DNA from: Halieaceae bacterium
GTDB taxonomy: Bacteria > Pseudomonadota > Gammaproteobacteria > Pseudomonadales > Halieaceae
Length of the DNA stretch: 9,857 bases
Assembly: GCA_011523115.1 (NCBI GenBank)
Contig: WTHO01000005.1
Span: forward strand, 1 to 9,857
Direction of reading: 5' to 3'
Part shown: piece after piece, positions 1 through 8,057 of the stretch
Layout: every line of letters starts with the position of its first letter
Position numbering within the stretch: position 1 is the stretch's first letter
Program-made: the position numbers and the translations under genes
The notes under the pieces: model-generated
Databases searched by the model: none
The model's input: only the letters and a program-made list of their open reading frames with translations
Told to the model about the DNA's origin: nothing

Positions 1-849
1 TTCGCGGTCGTCATGACCGGTTTCATCTACCCGATGGAAGGTAGCTGGACCTGGGGCGGTAATCCGGTATTCGGGATGTACACGCTGGGCGATCTGGGCT
101 TCCTCGACTTCGCCGGTAGCGGCATCGTACACATGGCTGGCGCTGCGGCAGCCTTGGCAGGCGTTATCTTAGTCGGCGCTCGCAAAGGCAAGTACGGTCC
201 TAATGGCGAGGTGAACGCGATTCCCGGCGCCAATCTGCCTCTGGCAACGTTGGGTACTTTCATCCTCTGGTTGGGCTGGTTCGGATTCAACGGCGGGTCA
301 GTGCTCGCGACCGCATCGGTTGACTCGGCCAACGCGGTAGCCGTTGTGTTCATGAACACCAATCTCGCGGCGGCTGGCGGATGCATTGGCGCGCTGCTTA
401 TCGCCAAGGTTCTGTTCGGCAAGGCCGACCTTACCATGGCCTTAAATGGTTGCTTGGCGGGTTTGGTGGCGATTACTGCAGGTCCTGATACGCCCTCAGC
501 GTTGCAAGCCACGATCTTCGGTGCTCTGGGTGGCGTGTTGGTCGTATTCTCCATCACTACGCTCGACAAGCTGAAGATCGACGACCCGGTGGGCGCGATC
601 TCAGTACACGGCGTGGTGGGTCTTCTCGGACTGTTGCTGGTGCCAGTCACGAATGACGGTGCGAGCTTCTCTGGTCAAATCATCGGCGCGCTGACGATTT
701 TTGGCTGGGTCTTCGTCACCTCTGCAATCGCCTTCTTCGCGATCAAGATGGTCCTCGGACTGCGGGTGACCGAGGAAGAAGAGTACGAAGGATCTGATCT
801 CAGCGAGTGCGGTATGGAAGCCTATCCAGAGTTTGCCGCAACCAAGTAA
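1..849 (+). CDS. amtB: Ammonium transporter of the Amt/MEP family, 5' end outside the window
   Basis: Inner-membrane channel that takes up ammonium. The reading frame is open from base 1, so the gene starts upstream; 282 codons remain of the usual 400 or more. The ATG at base 13 lies inside the protein and is not a start. Visible landmarks are the segment FIYPMEGSWTWGG, the first pore histidine in GIVHMAG (codon 130-132), GWFGFNGGS, and the second pore histidine in DDPVGAISVHGVVG (codon 607-609). The cytoplasmic tail GLRVTEEEEYEG...GMEAY matches the part of Amt proteins that contacts P-II proteins. The many Gly- and Ala-rich hydrophobic stretches fit membrane helices. Wording such as NGCLAGLVAITAGP and DDPVGAISVH looks closer to the marine Amt subtype than to E. 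coli AmtB, but that subtype call comes from memory. A terminator follows 26 bp after the stop. Confidence 0.95.
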   Translation, partial: FAVVMTGFIYPMEGSWTWGGNPVFGMYTLGDLGFLDFAGSGIVHMAGAAAALAGVILVGARKGKYGPNGEVNAIPGANLPLATLGTFILWLGWFGFNGGSVLATASVDSANAVAVVFMNTNLAAAGGCIGALLIAKVLFGKADLTMALNGCLAGLVAITAGPDTPSALQATIFGALGGVLVVFSITTLDKLKIDDPVGAISVHGVVGLLGLLLVPVTNDGASFSGQIIGALTIFGWVFVTSAIAFFAIKMVLGLRVTEEEEYEGSDLSECGMEAYPEFAATK

Positions 850-874
850 TTACCCTGTCCTCTCATGGCAGTTT

Positions 875-898
875 GGGCCCCTCGGGGCCCTTTTTTTT
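875..898 (+). terminator. Intrinsic terminator after amtB
   Basis: A GC-only hairpin, GGGCCCC-TC-GGGGCCC (or GGGCCC arms around a CTCG loop), is followed at once by eight T residues. It begins 26 bp after the amtB stop on the same strand. This is a textbook Rho-independent terminator and implies that amtB transcription mostly ends here, before the P-II gene. Confidence 0.92.
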
Positions 899-1490
<592 letters not shown>

Positions 1491-1491
1491 C

Positions 1492-2214
1492 CTAGCGTTG
1501 GGCATCAGCCTCTTTATTCACGATTTGGTGCACCGCCTCGGGTAGATCCGCCAGGTCACCGATGACAGCAGCGGCGACGTCGCTGACGCCGCCCCCGGCC
1601 TTAAACCAAATTGCCAGCGCCCCAGCGGCCGCCGCGCCTTTCACGTCGTTGTCGTGGCAGTCCCCCACATGGATGACCTCCCGGCCTTCTACTCCTGCTT
1701 CGTCAAAGGCCCTCTGAAAAAGCTCAGGGTCTGGTTTGCTAACGCCAAATTCCTCTGCGCGCCAAGCGTAGTCAAAATAATGCCCAATCTCGGTTTTGCG
1801 CACGTCGGCATTGCCATTGGTCAATGCGCCGAGTTGGAAGTGATGGGCCAGTGTCTTCAATACCAAGTGTGCGCTGTCGTAGACTGTCACGCGATGCCGC
1901 TCAGAGAGAAATGCTTCAAACGCTTGCCGCGCTGCCTCAACCGATTCATCCGGCGGCACGCCCTGACTTCGCAGCAATTGCTCAATGAAAGTTTCTCGAA
2001 AGAGACTGATGTGATGGGCTAGCTCGGGTCGTTGCGTGAGCAATGTGCTACGGATCGTCGCTAATTCCTCGCGGGTGGTCGTCTCGAGGGCGAGGTTTGG
2101 AAAACGCGATCGCAGGCACGACCACTGAGCCTGCTCCGCCGCTTCAAGCGCAGGGCGCACATCCCAAAGCGTGTCATCCAGATCAAACGTGATCAGGCGA
2201 ATATTCGTAGTCAT
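1492..2214 (-). CDS. yigB: HAD-superfamily phosphatase, YigB-like
   Basis: A 240-residue haloacid-dehalogenase-type hydrolase, probably a cytoplasmic phosphatase for small phosphorylated metabolites. E. coli YigB dephosphorylates FMN and the riboflavin intermediate 5-amino-6-(5-phosphoribitylamino)uracil. All four HAD motifs are visible: FDLDDTLW (nucleophile Asp11, acid/base Asp13), LTNGN with Thr132, VSKPDPELF with Lys160, and HVGDCHDND with Asp185 and Asp190. The region between residues 17 and about 115 would form the helical cap. The start places motif I ten residues from the N-terminus, as is normal, though its Shine-Dalgarno sequence is weak. It is the last gene of the lptM-lysA-dapF-DUF484 cluster, 31 bp after the DUF484 gene. 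The family call is secure; the exact substrate is inferred from position. Confidence 0.88.
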   Translation of the reverse strand: MTTNIRLITFDLDDTLWDVRPALEAAEQAQWSCLRSRFPNLALETTTREELATIRSTLLTQRPELAHHISLFRETFIEQLLRSQGVPPDESVEAARQAFEAFLSERHRVTVYDSAHLVLKTLAHHFQLGALTNGNADVRKTEIGHYFDYAWRAEEFGVSKPDPELFQRAFDEAGVEGREVIHVGDCHDNDVKGAAAAGALAIWFKAGGGVSDVAAAVIGDLADLPEAVHQIVNKEADAQR

Positions 2215-2245
2215 GCGGGTTCGGGTCTCAGGCGCAGCAGTCTGC

Positions 2246-2893
2246 TCACCGTGTGGATGACACGTGGCTGGCGGGTAGCTGTCCGATCACCTCCGCGAGG
2301 TAATCCAGAAACAAAGTGCCGTCCTCCTGGCGATAACGCTGGGAGTCCCGAGCGCCTACCGCCAGCACACCGAGGATTTCGGAGCCGGCGCGAATTGGGG
2401 ACAACGCTGCGGAGCCTTCGGATGCGTCAATAGCAAACAAAGCCTTCATTTCTTCCGGTCGTAGTACGCCAGAAAAACTTTCACCCTGGCGAATCAACTT
2501 GCCAGCCACGGATTCGCTGCTATCGCTGTTTGGCTCCCCCGTGATCCAGACGAGGGCTCCCAACTCAGCCTTGAAGGTCTCGGTAAGCTGTTCTCGCCAG
2601 ATCTTCGCGAGTTCTTGTCGATTGACAGCGCTTAACAGCGCAAGGACCGTGCGACGGGTTGCCTCCAGTAACCGGTCATTCTCCCTGCCTATGTCCGAGA
2701 GCGCATTGATCTTTTGTCGGGAGGCAATATTGCGCTCACGCAAAACGCTCACTTGTCGCTCAACCAGAGACACGGCCCCTTCGCCTCCGTGGGGTAGATT
2801 GAGAACGGCCAGCAGGCCGGGCCGGTCCTGCAAAAAATTTGGGTTAGCTCTCAGAAACGCCTCCACGTCTTTAGGGTCGAGATCGATTGCCAT
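2246..2893 (-). CDS. DUF484 family protein (YigA-like)
   Basis: A 215-residue cytoplasmic protein of unknown biochemical role. The N-terminal part has the DUF484 signature: VEAFLRANPNFLQDRP, then LNLPHGGEGAVSLVERQV and LRERN. A probable coiled coil follows at about residues 40-75. The C-terminal half is GAF-like, with LSPIRAGSEILGVLAVGARD and a final helix LFLDYLAEVIGQL. There is no signal peptide. It starts 7 bp after the dapF stop, with a GAGG sequence 11 bases before the ATG. In E. coli and Pseudomonas this gene lies between dapF and xerC; here the next gene is the HAD phosphatase. The family call is firm; function cannot be read from the sequence. Confidence 0.88.
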   Translation of the reverse strand: MAIDLDPKDVEAFLRANPNFLQDRPGLLAVLNLPHGGEGAVSLVERQVSVLRERNIASRQKINALSDIGRENDRLLEATRRTVLALLSAVNRQELAKIWREQLTETFKAELGALVWITGEPNSDSSESVAGKLIRQGESFSGVLRPEEMKALFAIDASEGSAALSPIRAGSEILGVLAVGARDSQRYRQEDGTLFLDYLAEVIGQLPASHVSSTR

Positions 2894-2900
2894 CGTCAGT

Positions 2901-3737
2901 TCAGCCTCTCATCACTATGCTGCCGTCAAATACTGTGGCGGTAGGCCCGCCCAACCATACGCGCTCGTCACCACCTTGCCAGCTGACGGTGAGCTTGCCG
3001 CCGGGTAGCTGCACAGCAACCTCCCGGTCCAGCAATCCCAGCTCCATGCCGTGGATTGCCGAGGCACAGGCGCCGGAACCGCAGGCCTCAGTTTCTCCGA
3101 CGCCTCGTTCATAAACCCGCAGCTTGATCTCGTTACGAGACTGAATCTGCATGAAGCTCACGTTTACCCGATCTGGGAACCGCTCATGAGACTCAAGCAA
3201 TGGGCCGAGGCCGCTGACTGGTGCCGAGTCACAGTCGTCCACGACCAGAATGGCATGCGGATTGCCCATTGATAACGCGCCAATTGATAGTGACTGCCCA
3301 CGCACATCAATCGGGTACTGCGCACTCACTGACTCTGCAGTAAACGGTATGTCGGCAGGGGCAAATTTCGGAGCAGCCAAACCTGCAAAAACGCGGCCGT
3401 CGCTCGAGAGTGACAAGGCCAGAGTGTCGCCATCTGTGAGGAGCAGGAGTTCCTGTTGGCGAGTCAGGCGTTTCTCTCGCAAAAATCGCCCCACGCATCT
3501 GGCGCCGTTACCGCACTGTCCGGCGCGGGAGCCGTCAGCGTTAAAGACGTGGTAGCGAAACGCCGCGTCAGGATCGTCTGGTGGCGTCACCAGTAAAATC
3601 TGGTCGCATCCGACTCCGCGGCGTCGGTCAGCAAGCCAGCGAAGTTGTGCCGTGCTGAGCGCTACCGATTGGGTAACGCCATCGATCACGACAAAGTCGT
3701 TACCCGCTCCCTGCATTTTGGTGAAGGTCAACTTCAT
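2901..3737 (-). CDS. dapF: Diaminopimelate epimerase
   Basis: Converts LL-diaminopimelate to meso-diaminopimelate, used for peptidoglycan cross-links and as the substrate of LysA. The enzyme is cofactor-free and uses two cysteines: Cys75 in QCGNGARC and Cys219 in EACGSGACAS. Other family landmarks are FTKMQGAGNDFVVIDG at residues 5-20, RRRGVGCDQ, FNADGS, MGNPHA and VYERGVGETEAC. The chosen ATG at 3737 gives 278 residues, the usual size. The frame could extend 12 codons upstream, but that extension lies within lysA and lacks family similarity. The lysA stop and dapF start share one base (TGATG), which implies translational coupling; no strong Shine-Dalgarno sequence is seen. Pairing with lysA is logical because DapF makes the substrate LysA consumes. 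Confidence 0.95.
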   Translation of the reverse strand: MKLTFTKMQGAGNDFVVIDGVTQSVALSTAQLRWLADRRRGVGCDQILLVTPPDDPDAAFRYHVFNADGSRAGQCGNGARCVGRFLREKRLTRQQELLLLTDGDTLALSLSSDGRVFAGLAAPKFAPADIPFTAESVSAQYPIDVRGQSLSIGALSMGNPHAILVVDDCDSAPVSGLGPLLESHERFPDRVNVSFMQIQSRNEIKLRVYERGVGETEACGSGACASAIHGMELGLLDREVAVQLPGGKLTVSWQGGDERVWLGGPTATVFDGSIVMRG

Positions 3738-4987
3738 CACGCGATCTCTGGAGGGATTTCCTCGCTTCGCCATAAATCCGTTATTGATTCGCGTCGACCG
3801 ATGACGTGCACGGTGCTGTCCTTTATCAATACCTCAGTCGGGCGGGGTCGGCTGTTGTAGTTTGATGCCATCGAAAAACCATAGGCGCCAGCGCCCATTA
3901 CGGCTAACAGGTCGCCTTGTTCCAGCACCATCTCTCTGTCTTTACCAAGGAAATCACCGGTCTCGCACACTGGTCCCACGATATCCCAGGTTTCAGCGTT
4001 CCCGGCACGAGGCTTGACGGCCTGAATCTCCTGCCATGCGCCATAGAGCGATGGTCTGAGCAGATCATTCATCGCGGCATCGACCACTGCAAATTGTCGG
4101 ACGTCACCGGGCTTGAGATACAGCACCTCGGTCAGAAGGGCACCGGCCATCGCAACGATCGAACGGCCCGGCTCAAACAGCAGCTCGAGTTGGCGATCCG
4201 CGATGTGTTCTGTGAGCGCGGAAACATAGTCCGCAACGGCTGGCGCGGCACTCTCGTAGCTGACACCCAGGCCGCCTCCTACATCGAGATGATCGAGGCT
4301 TATGCCGTCCTCGGCCAGGTCATCGATCAAACCCAGCAGGCTATGAAGAGCGGTAATAAACGGCGCCACGTCCAGAATCTGGCTGCCAATGTGGCAATCA
4401 ATACCAACCGGTTCGAGAAACGGCGCGTCGTCAGCGAAGCGATAAAGATCGCGCGCGCTCGCTACATCGACGCCAAACTTGTTCTCTCGTAAGCCTGTTG
4501 ATATGTAGGGATGAGTGCCGGCGTCAACATCGGGATTGACTCGAATAGAAATCGGCGCGCTACATGCCATTTGCTCTGCGACAGCGGCCAGTAAGCGTAG
4601 CTCAGCCTCTGACTCTACGTTGAAACATTTGATTCCTGCCTCCAGGGCACGGCGCATTTCGCTGGCTGTTTTACCTACGCCTGAAAATACCACCTTGCCA
4701 GCGTCTCCTCCCGCGACCATGACGCGCTCCAATTCACCCACCGATACCACATCGAACCCGGCTCCCAAGGTGGCTAGCGTGCGGAGGATCGATAAATTCG
4801 AGTTGGCCTTCACTGCGTAGCAAATCAGGTGTGGGTGATCGCCCACGGCGTTTTGGTAGGACAGAAAGGCGTCTTTAATGGCTGTATGTGAGTAAACGTA
4901 GGTTGGCGTGCCATGCGTTTGCGCAATGGCTTCCAGCGATACGCCCTCGCAGTGCAGTGCACCGTCTTGTTGGTTGAAAGAGGTCAT
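3737..4987 (-). CDS. lysA: Diaminopimelate decarboxylase
   Basis: PLP enzyme that decarboxylates meso-diaminopimelate to L-lysine, the last step of lysine synthesis. It has 416 residues with the fold-type III layout. Lys60 in CYAVKANSN binds PLP, followed by FDVVSVGEL, His199 in DCHIGSQI, the phosphate-binding VGGGLG at 236-241, EPGR at 272-275, the active-site Cys341 in VCETGDF, and Tyr369 in GAGAYGFSMASNYNSRPRP. The start is the ATG at 4987, which shares one base with the stop of the small lipoprotein gene (TGATG). A longer in-frame version reaching 5107 would run through that gene in another frame and resembles no LysA N-terminus. The ATG lacks a good Shine-Dalgarno sequence, consistent with coupling to the upstream gene. 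Confidence 0.95.
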   Translation of the reverse strand: MTSFNQQDGALHCEGVSLEAIAQTHGTPTYVYSHTAIKDAFLSYQNAVGDHPHLICYAVKANSNLSILRTLATLGAGFDVVSVGELERVMVAGGDAGKVVFSGVGKTASEMRRALEAGIKCFNVESEAELRLLAAVAEQMACSAPISIRVNPDVDAGTHPYISTGLRENKFGVDVASARDLYRFADDAPFLEPVGIDCHIGSQILDVAPFITALHSLLGLIDDLAEDGISLDHLDVGGGLGVSYESAAPAVADYVSALTEHIADRQLELLFEPGRSIVAMAGALLTEVLYLKPGDVRQFAVVDAAMNDLLRPSLYGAWQEIQAVKPRAGNAETWDIVGPVCETGDFLGKDREMVLEQGDLLAVMGAGAYGFSMASNYNSRPRPTEVLIKDSTVHVIGRRESITDLWRSEEIPPEIA

Positions 4988-5091
4988 CAGAGAGACGTTG
5001 TTGGCTCGTCGGTTTCCGCCGGGCGCAACGGTCCCTGCTGGCCGCACGCAGCCAGACAGGTGCAGAAAATGGCGACGATGAGCGTCTTCAC
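4987..5091 (-). CDS. lptM: Very small lipoprotein of the LptM/YifL/LppL type
   Basis: A 34-codon gene with a GTG start, preceded by GAGG with a 7-base gap (5102-5099). Residues 2-15 form a short signal peptide (K2 then a hydrophobic run ending CTCLAA), followed by a lipobox LAAC with the lipidated cysteine at position 16. The mature part is only 19 residues, starting CGQQGPLRPAE. The Cys-Gly-x-x-Gly-Pro-Leu start is the hallmark of LptM (YifL; LppL in Pseudomonas), known in E. coli to help assembly of the LptD-LptE lipopolysaccharide translocon at the outer membrane. Position fits: next to lysA/dapF and divergent from cyaY, as in other gammaproteobacteria. Oddities are the very short tail and Gln/Arg where relatives have KGPLY. 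The stop overlaps the lysA ATG by one base. I am fairly sure the gene is real. Confidence 0.85.
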   Translation of the reverse strand: MKTLIVAIFCTCLAACGQQGPLRPAETDEPTTSL

Positions 5092-5094
5092 TAT

Positions 5095-5122
5095 TTGACC
5101 TCGGCAAAACGCGCAGTATAAC
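5095..5122 (+). promoter_or_regulatory. Candidate sigma-70 promoter for cyaY and the DUF3187 gene
   Basis: TTGACC at 5095-5100 (5 of 6 consensus), a 16-bp spacer, and TATAAC at 5117-5122 (5 of 6). This is the best-matching plus-strand promoter I see in the window. Initiation near 5129 gives a leader of about 100 bases before the cyaY ATG at 5230. The -35 box lies immediately upstream of the minus-strand GTG of the lipoprotein gene, so the two transcription units are packed back to back. Confidence 0.55.
5115..5120 (-). promoter_or_regulatory. Candidate extended -10 promoter for the lptM-lysA-dapF cluster
   Basis: On the minus strand the sequence TGTTATACT gives a TATACT -10 box (5 of 6 consensus) with a TG extension one base upstream. 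No good -35 box lies at 16-18 bp; the nearest similarity is AGGACA at 5145-5140, 19 bp away. Initiation near 5108 would leave a leader of roughly 17 bases containing the GAGG ribosome site of the lipoprotein gene. Its -10 box overlaps the opposing -10 box of the cyaY promoter. Confidence 0.5.
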
Positions 5123-5229
5123 AGTGCCGTGTAGAATCCTGTCCTTGGCTTTGGTTGGCGCCGACGTGGCGCTCAGTCATGAAGCCGGAACCAGCACATC
5201 CCAGAAACGATGGCACAAGGCACTGATTT

Positions 5230-5571
5230 ATGGCGGGCAGCGAGTACTACGAGCAGATCGAGGACACTTTCGAAAAGGTGGAAACAGCGATTGAGGCGCT
5301 GCCCGACGATGTCGACATCCGGGGTGCGGAGGGCGTGATTAATGTCACCTTTGGCAATGGTGTCGTCTTCGTGTTCAGTCGCCAACCCCCGACAGAGCAA
5401 CTTTGGTTGGCGACGCCGGGTGGCGGGTTCCACTATCTCTGGAGTGATGCCGAAGAAGATTGGCTTGATACCAAAACCGGTGCGCGCTTTAGCGATTTTT
5501 TGGTCGACGAGCTGTTGACGCACACCGGTTTGCGATTGGAGTGGGGTTCGGGTGAGGACACTGTCGACTAG
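5230..5571 (+). CDS. cyaY: Bacterial frataxin CyaY
   Basis: A small cytoplasmic iron-binding protein that interacts with the IscS/IscU machinery and modulates iron-sulfur cluster assembly. It has 113 residues, close to the usual 105-110. The first helix is acid-rich (SEYYEQIEDTFEKVE, then LPDDVDI), matching the acidic iron-binding ridge of frataxins. The sheet core VINVTFGNGVVFVFSRQPP, the LWLATPGGGFHYLW strand with its conserved Trp, and the W-D-x-x-TG-x-x-F end all match the family. The ATG has AAGG 9 bases upstream. Its neighbour on the left, in the opposite direction, is the lptM-like gene, the same divergent arrangement as in E. coli. The last 20 bases overlap the start of the DUF3187 gene. 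Confidence 0.93.
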   Translation: MAGSEYYEQIEDTFEKVETAIEALPDDVDIRGAEGVINVTFGNGVVFVFSRQPPTEQLWLATPGGGFHYLWSDAEEDWLDTKTGARFSDFLVDELLTHTGLRLEWGSGEDTVD

Positions 5572-6532
5572 CATCGTCGGGCTTTTGGGGCTGCTGACAG
5601 GGATATCACCAGCCTTTGCATCGGAGCCTTTAGCTGTTCTGAATCAGTCGCCCTTGGCCGTATTGAGAGCCTTGCCTGCTCAGCGAAGTGCAGAGGTTGA
5701 GGCTGGGCTCAGCTGGAGTATTGCGGGAAGCATATCCAATCACTTCACTGTGCAAGAGTCCGATTCCGGCTCTCTGTTTCTTGATGGCCAAAGCGATGTG
5801 CTGAGCGTGGCCTTTCGCTACGGGTTTTTAGAGGACTGGGATGTGGAGCTGACTGTGCCCTGGCGGCATCATTATGGGGGCTTCACGGACAAGCTCATCA
5901 CCGACTGGCACAAGCTCTTCACTCTGCCCAATGCGGATCGCGATCTTTACCCGGTCGACGATTTGCACTACCGGTTATCCCTTCCCGGTCATCAGAAAGA
6001 ATTCGATGAGCCTGCCTCCGGCATTGGCGATGTACACATCTCAATGAACCGACGCCTGCTGGTCATCGATGGTGGGCAATTATCGGTCGGAGCGGGTGCC
6101 AAGATGTCAACCGGCAAAGCGGCCGACTGGCTGGGCAGTGGCGCCACTGACTATTACGCCCTGATGCGATTCACCGGTCAGCAATTAAATGGATGGCCTG
6201 TTTACTGGCATGGGCAACTGGGTACCACTTTTGCAGGTAGAAGTGAGCTGCTGGGCGAGACACAAAAACGGACATTGTGGTTCGCGGGCCTTGCAGCCGA
6301 GTGGAGATTCTCGACCCGATGGTCTGCTTTATTCCAGAACGACGCACACAGTGCGCTGCTGTCAGCCGATTTAGCGGCGCTCAGTCGGCCCACCGGGATG
6401 TTAAGTATGGCGCTCCGCTGGCGGTTAGCTCCCGAATGGTGGCTAGAGTTTGGTTTTAGCGAGGATGTGGTGGTGGAGTCTGCCCCCGATATTACCTTTC
6501 TGCTGGGTGCCCGCTACTCCCCGGGGGCTTGA
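5552..6532 (+). CDS. DUF3187 family protein, predicted outer-membrane beta-barrel
   Basis: A 326-residue protein with a GTG start inside the end of cyaY, in another frame; a GGGG run 5 bases upstream may serve as ribosome site. Residues 1-23 form a typical signal peptide ending AFA, with cleavage likely before Ser24. The rest is rich in alternating polar/hydrophobic strands with many Trp and Tyr residues ([38 protein letters not shown]), which fits an outer-membrane barrel. W-H-K-L-F-x-LPNADRD and [10 protein letters not shown] resemble conserved blocks of DUF3187 as I remember them. There is no catalytic motif and the substrate is unknown. The C-terminus is YSPGA rather than ending in Phe or Trp. 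The last 19 bases overlap the end of argH on the other strand. The family call is moderately sure, the location more so. Confidence 0.75.
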   Translation: MRTLSTSIVGLLGLLTGISPAFASEPLAVLNQSPLAVLRALPAQRSAEVEAGLSWSIAGSISNHFTVQESDSGSLFLDGQSDVLSVAFRYGFLEDWDVELTVPWRHHYGGFTDKLITDWHKLFTLPNADRDLYPVDDLHYRLSLPGHQKEFDEPASGIGDVHISMNRRLLVIDGGQLSVGAGAKMSTGKAADWLGSGATDYYALMRFTGQQLNGWPVYWHGQLGTTFAGRSELLGETQKRTLWFAGLAAEWRFSTRWSALFQNDAHSALLSADLAALSRPTGMLSMALRWRLAPEWWLEFGFSEDVVVESAPDITFLLGARYSPGA

Positions 6533-7953
6533 CGGGCCGTCAGTGCGTCAGCGGCCGCCGCCGCAGCCTCTCGGACACGCTCTGGCGAGGTGCCGCCAAA
6601 ATGATTGCGAGCCAATACCGAACCCTCCAGCGTTAACACGTCAAACACATCTTCCTGAATCGCGCTGTGAAAGCCCTGCAAGTCGGTTAACGACAGATCG
6701 CTGAGATCGCAATGCGAGGCAACACAATGCGCCACTGCTTTGCCGACGACTTCGTGAGCATCCCGAAAGGGGATGCCCGCACGAACCAAATAATCAGCCA
6801 AGTCGGTTGCGGTGGAAAAGCCCTCCAGTGCTGCCTGCCTCATGGCCTCTTCGTTGGGCTCGATTGCCGGGACCATATCCGCAAAAGCACGGAGGCAGTC
6901 TCTTACGGTGGACACGGTGTCAAATAGCGCCTCTTTATCTTCCTGATTGTCTTTGTTGTAGGCCAGAGGCTGTGACTTCATCAAGGTCAGTAAGGCCACC
7001 AAATTGCCCGTGGCGCGTCCCGATTTGCCGCGCACCAGCTCCGGTACATCAGGATTTTTCTTCTGCGGCATGATGGAAGAACCAGTACAAAACCGATCGG
7101 GTAGGCGGACAAAACCGAACTGCGCCGAGGTCCATAAAATGAGCTCTTCAGAAATGCGCGACAAGTGACTCATGATCAATGCTGCGGCGGCGCAGAATTC
7201 GATGGCGAAGTCGCGGTCAGCGACGCTGTCCAGTGAGTTTCGCGTCGCAGCATCAAAACCCAACGCGGCGGCAGTGGCGTCTCGATCAATGGGGAAGGTC
7301 GTGCCCGCGAGCGCTGCAGCACCGAGGGGCGAAACGTTCAGTCGTCTTCGACAGTCAACCAAGCGGCCGTGATCTCTCTCCAGCATCTCGTTCCATGCCA
7401 GGAGGTGATGACCGAAGGTAACAGGCTGCGCCACCTGAAGGTGAGTGAAGCCGGGCATGATGGTGTCGGCATGCTTGCTCGCGAGCAAGACAATACCTGA
7501 TTGCAAACGCGTGAGCTCTGCCATGGCGGCATCGATTTCGGCGCGCAGATAAAGACGCAGATCAGTAGCAACCTGGTCGTTTCTGGAGCGGCCGGTGTGA
7601 AGCTTTTTGCCTGTGTCCCCGATCAGCTCTGTCAGTCGGGCCTCAATGTTCATGTGAACATCTTCTCTGTCGACTCGCCATTCGAATTCACCGCGCTCGA
7701 TCTCACCGAGCACATCGGTGAGCCCCTGCTGAATCAGGTTGTTCTCTTGCTCTGTCAGGACGCCGGCTTTGGCAAGCATATTGGCGTGAGCACGCGAGCC
7801 TGCAACGTCATAACCAGCCAGCTGACGATCGAACCCCTCGGAGGCAGTGAATCGTTGCACAAAGGCATCTGTAGGTTCGGCAAATCGACCACCCCACAAG
7901 TCTTGACTGCTTTTCATGTCGCGATCACTCATAACCGTCTGTTTTTGGGTCAC
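6514..7953 (-). CDS. argH: Argininosuccinate lyase
   Basis: Splits argininosuccinate into arginine and fumarate, the last step of arginine synthesis; a cytoplasmic homotetramer of the fumarase/aspartase superfamily. The signature [12 protein letters not shown] is present, with the catalytic-loop serines at residues 292-293. Other family blocks are LWGGRF near the N-terminus, [40 protein letters not shown] and [13 protein letters not shown] chose the GTG at 7953 (479 residues) because GAGGA lies exactly 7 bases upstream. In-frame ATGs at 7932 and 7917 have weaker ribosome sites but would give 472 or 467 residues, closer to E. coli ArgH, so the start is not certain. The frame stays open to 8085, but that part crosses the intergenic region. 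It diverges from hemC and overlaps the DUF3187 gene by 19 bp at its end. Confidence 0.95.
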   Translation of the reverse strand: MTQKQTVMSDRDMKSSQDLWGGRFAEPTDAFVQRFTASEGFDRQLAGYDVAGSRAHANMLAKAGVLTEQENNLIQQGLTDVLGEIERGEFEWRVDREDVHMNIEARLTELIGDTGKKLHTGRSRNDQVATDLRLYLRAEIDAAMAELTRLQSGIVLLASKHADTIMPGFTHLQVAQPVTFGHHLLAWNEMLERDHGRLVDCRRRLNVSPLGAAALAGTTFPIDRDATAAALGFDAATRNSLDSVADRDFAIEFCAAAALIMSHLSRISEELILWTSAQFGFVRLPDRFCTGSSIMPQKKNPDVPELVRGKSGRATGNLVALLTLMKSQPLAYNKDNQEDKEALFDTVSTVRDCLRAFADMVPAIEPNEEAMRQAALEGFSTATDLADYLVRAGIPFRDAHEVVGKAVAHCVASHCDLSDLSLTDLQGFHSAIQEDVFDVLTLEGSVLARNHFGGTSPERVREAAAAAADALTARQAPGE

Positions 7954-8057
7954 GGAACGTTCCTCAAGTCTACAGTGAGTGCGCGCTGACTGCGCTGATA
8001 GAGAGCGGTGAAATGTCGCCCCCGTGTTAAACTTTGTTAATAAGTAGGGGGAATATC
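7954..8057. promoter_or_regulatory. Divergent intergenic region between argH and hemC
   Basis: This 104-bp gap must hold start signals for both directions. On the plus strand, TGTTAAACT at 8025-8033 could be an extended -10 box for hemC, with no clear -35 box. I found no convincing minus-strand promoter for argH. An imperfect 20-bp palindrome (CAGTGAG at 7973-7979 facing CTGACTG at 7986-7992, 8 of 10 pairs matching) sits in the argH-proximal part and could be a regulator site. It does not look like an ArgR box, which is AT-rich. Confidence 0.35.

Noticed and set aside
27..650. A 207-codon open frame on the minus strand inside amtB
   Set aside because: It is fully antisense to a clearly conserved ammonium channel, has a Pro/Ala/Ser/Thr-rich composition typical of a shadow frame, and shows no domain.
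2236..2246. Short palindrome AGCAG-T-CTGCT between the DUF484 gene and yigB as a terminator
   Set aside because: The 5-bp arms leave a one-base loop and there is no T-tract; the site probably has no role in ending transcription.
3917..4492. A 191-codon plus-strand frame within lysA
   Set aside because: It is antisense to intact LysA with all catalytic motifs; the frame's sequence shows no family resemblance.
4988..5107. A 40-codon N-terminal extension of LysA
   Set aside because: The same bases encode the lipoprotein gene in another frame with a lipobox and ribosome site, and the extension does not resemble LysA.
7501..7989. A 162-codon plus-strand frame opposite the 5' part of argH
   Set aside because: It is antisense to conserved ArgH blocks, has no ribosome site I can support, and looks like a shadow frame.
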